This document shows positions 63,666-64,000 of a DNA stretch of 64,000 nucleotides, in pieces. Both the position numbers and the translations under genes were made by a program. Below the pieces are notes generated by a model. The model was not told where the DNA came from and ran no database searches. It was given only the letters and a program-made list of their open reading frames with translations. This DNA comes from an uncultured Anaerobiospirillum sp. GTDB lineage: Bacteria > Pseudomonadota > Gammaproteobacteria > Enterobacterales > Succinivibrionaceae. The stretch spans positions 1 through 64,000 of the forward strand of contig CALXNA010000013.1 of the NCBI GenBank assembly GCA_944389615.1. Direction: 5' to 3'. Positions within the stretch are counted from its first letter, which is position 1. Each line of letters starts with the position of its first letter.

Positions 63666-64000
63666 CTATTGGGGATTATCTGCAGATGCTTTACCCTCTC
63701 GCAGCTTAACAATCCAATTAGGATTGGTCGCGCGCCAAGCGACAACGCGCTGCTCGTCAGCGGCGATGATGAGTTTGAGCAGAGTATGAGCGGTGTATTG
63801 AGGCTCAAGGTCAAAGTAACGCTTGTAATCACGGCGCGGGATGATATCGATTGCGATGATGATAACTTGACAGTTAGGCGTTTTGATCTCAATCATCCCT
63901 CGGCTACGATCCACCGTGCAGGTCAGATGGTCTTGGAGCCAATGCTGTAAGATCGTGAGATAGAACCCCTCCCGCGGGACGGCGAAGGCGCTGTAGTCAA
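63666..64000 (-). CDS. C-terminal end of another AAA-ATPase/PD-(D/E)XK protein (partial)
   Basis: Runs off the window edge without a stop. The 110 visible residues include EGFYLTILQHWLQDHLTCTVDRSRGMIEIKTP, which aligns with EKHYRTFIAMWLRSERI in the intact family member at 22350. IIAIDI stands where that protein has YVVELK, so the nuclease ExK motif may be lost. The end is VVAWRATNPNWIVKLREGKASADNPQ. It lies 113 bases upstream of the disrupted copy on the same strand, so the two form a tandem pair. Confidence 0.65.
   Translation of the reverse strand, partial: DYSAFAVPREGFYLTILQHWLQDHLTCTVDRSRGMIEIKTPNCQVIIIAIDIIPRRDYKRYFDLEPQYTAHTLLKLIIAADEQRVVAWRATNPNWIVKLREGKASADNPQ

Overview
The window is a GC-rich bacterial chromosome segment, most likely from a gammaproteobacterium. 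The evidence is a leu operon with an enteric-style leucine leader peptide and attenuator, MetNIQ, an ArsB-type transporter, a MepA-type murein endopeptidase and frequent TATAAT-like promoters. Repeated AAA-ATPase/PD-(D/E)XK genes would suit an anaerobic, host-associated lineage such as Succinivibrionaceae, but that placement is an inference. There are no rRNA or tRNA genes, no CRISPR array and no complete transposase gene.

Layout. 0-9 kb: the 3' remnant of nhaA behind a mobile-element end, a secreted protein, a Gfo/Idh/MocA oxidoreductase, then leuL-leuABCD. 9-14 kb: a GC-rich repeat cluster, the lactate-utilisation genes lldE-lldG-lldF, a conserved hypothetical gene and metQ. 14-20.5 kb: a membrane J-domain protein and a degraded cluster of pRiA4b ORF-3-like genes, which separate metQ from metNI. 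20.6-24 kb: an ArsB-like transporter and an intact AAA-ATPase/PD-(D/E)XK protein.

24.4-46.7 kb is an accessory, probably defence, island. Its core is four large genes on the minus strand that resemble the phosphorothioation-dependent restriction set DptF-DptG-DptH, with two DptG-like paralogues (759 and 1115 aa) and a 2538-aa DptH-like protein ending in a complete FtsK-type motor. No dnd modification genes are visible. Downstream lies an array of about eight small paralogous genes, most encoding one N-terminal membrane helix plus a conserved cytoplasmic two-helix motif; several are hybrid, truncated or interrupted. Upstream are an MFS exporter and an Mrr-like restriction endonuclease. This island is the best candidate for an undescribed system.

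46.7-61.5 kb: hypothetical genes, mepA, a three-gene envelope operon (DUF1189-like, a small secreted protein, a GT-C-like membrane protein), a MYG1-family protein, a 1188-aa protein that appears to be an exapted IS256/Mutator transposase with two of three catalytic residues lost, and a TerC-family gene. 61.5-64 kb: a repeat cluster, then decaying AAA-ATPase/PD-(D/E)XK genes, one interrupted by a 240-bp non-autonomous element whose right end matches the sequence beside truncated nhaA at the window start.
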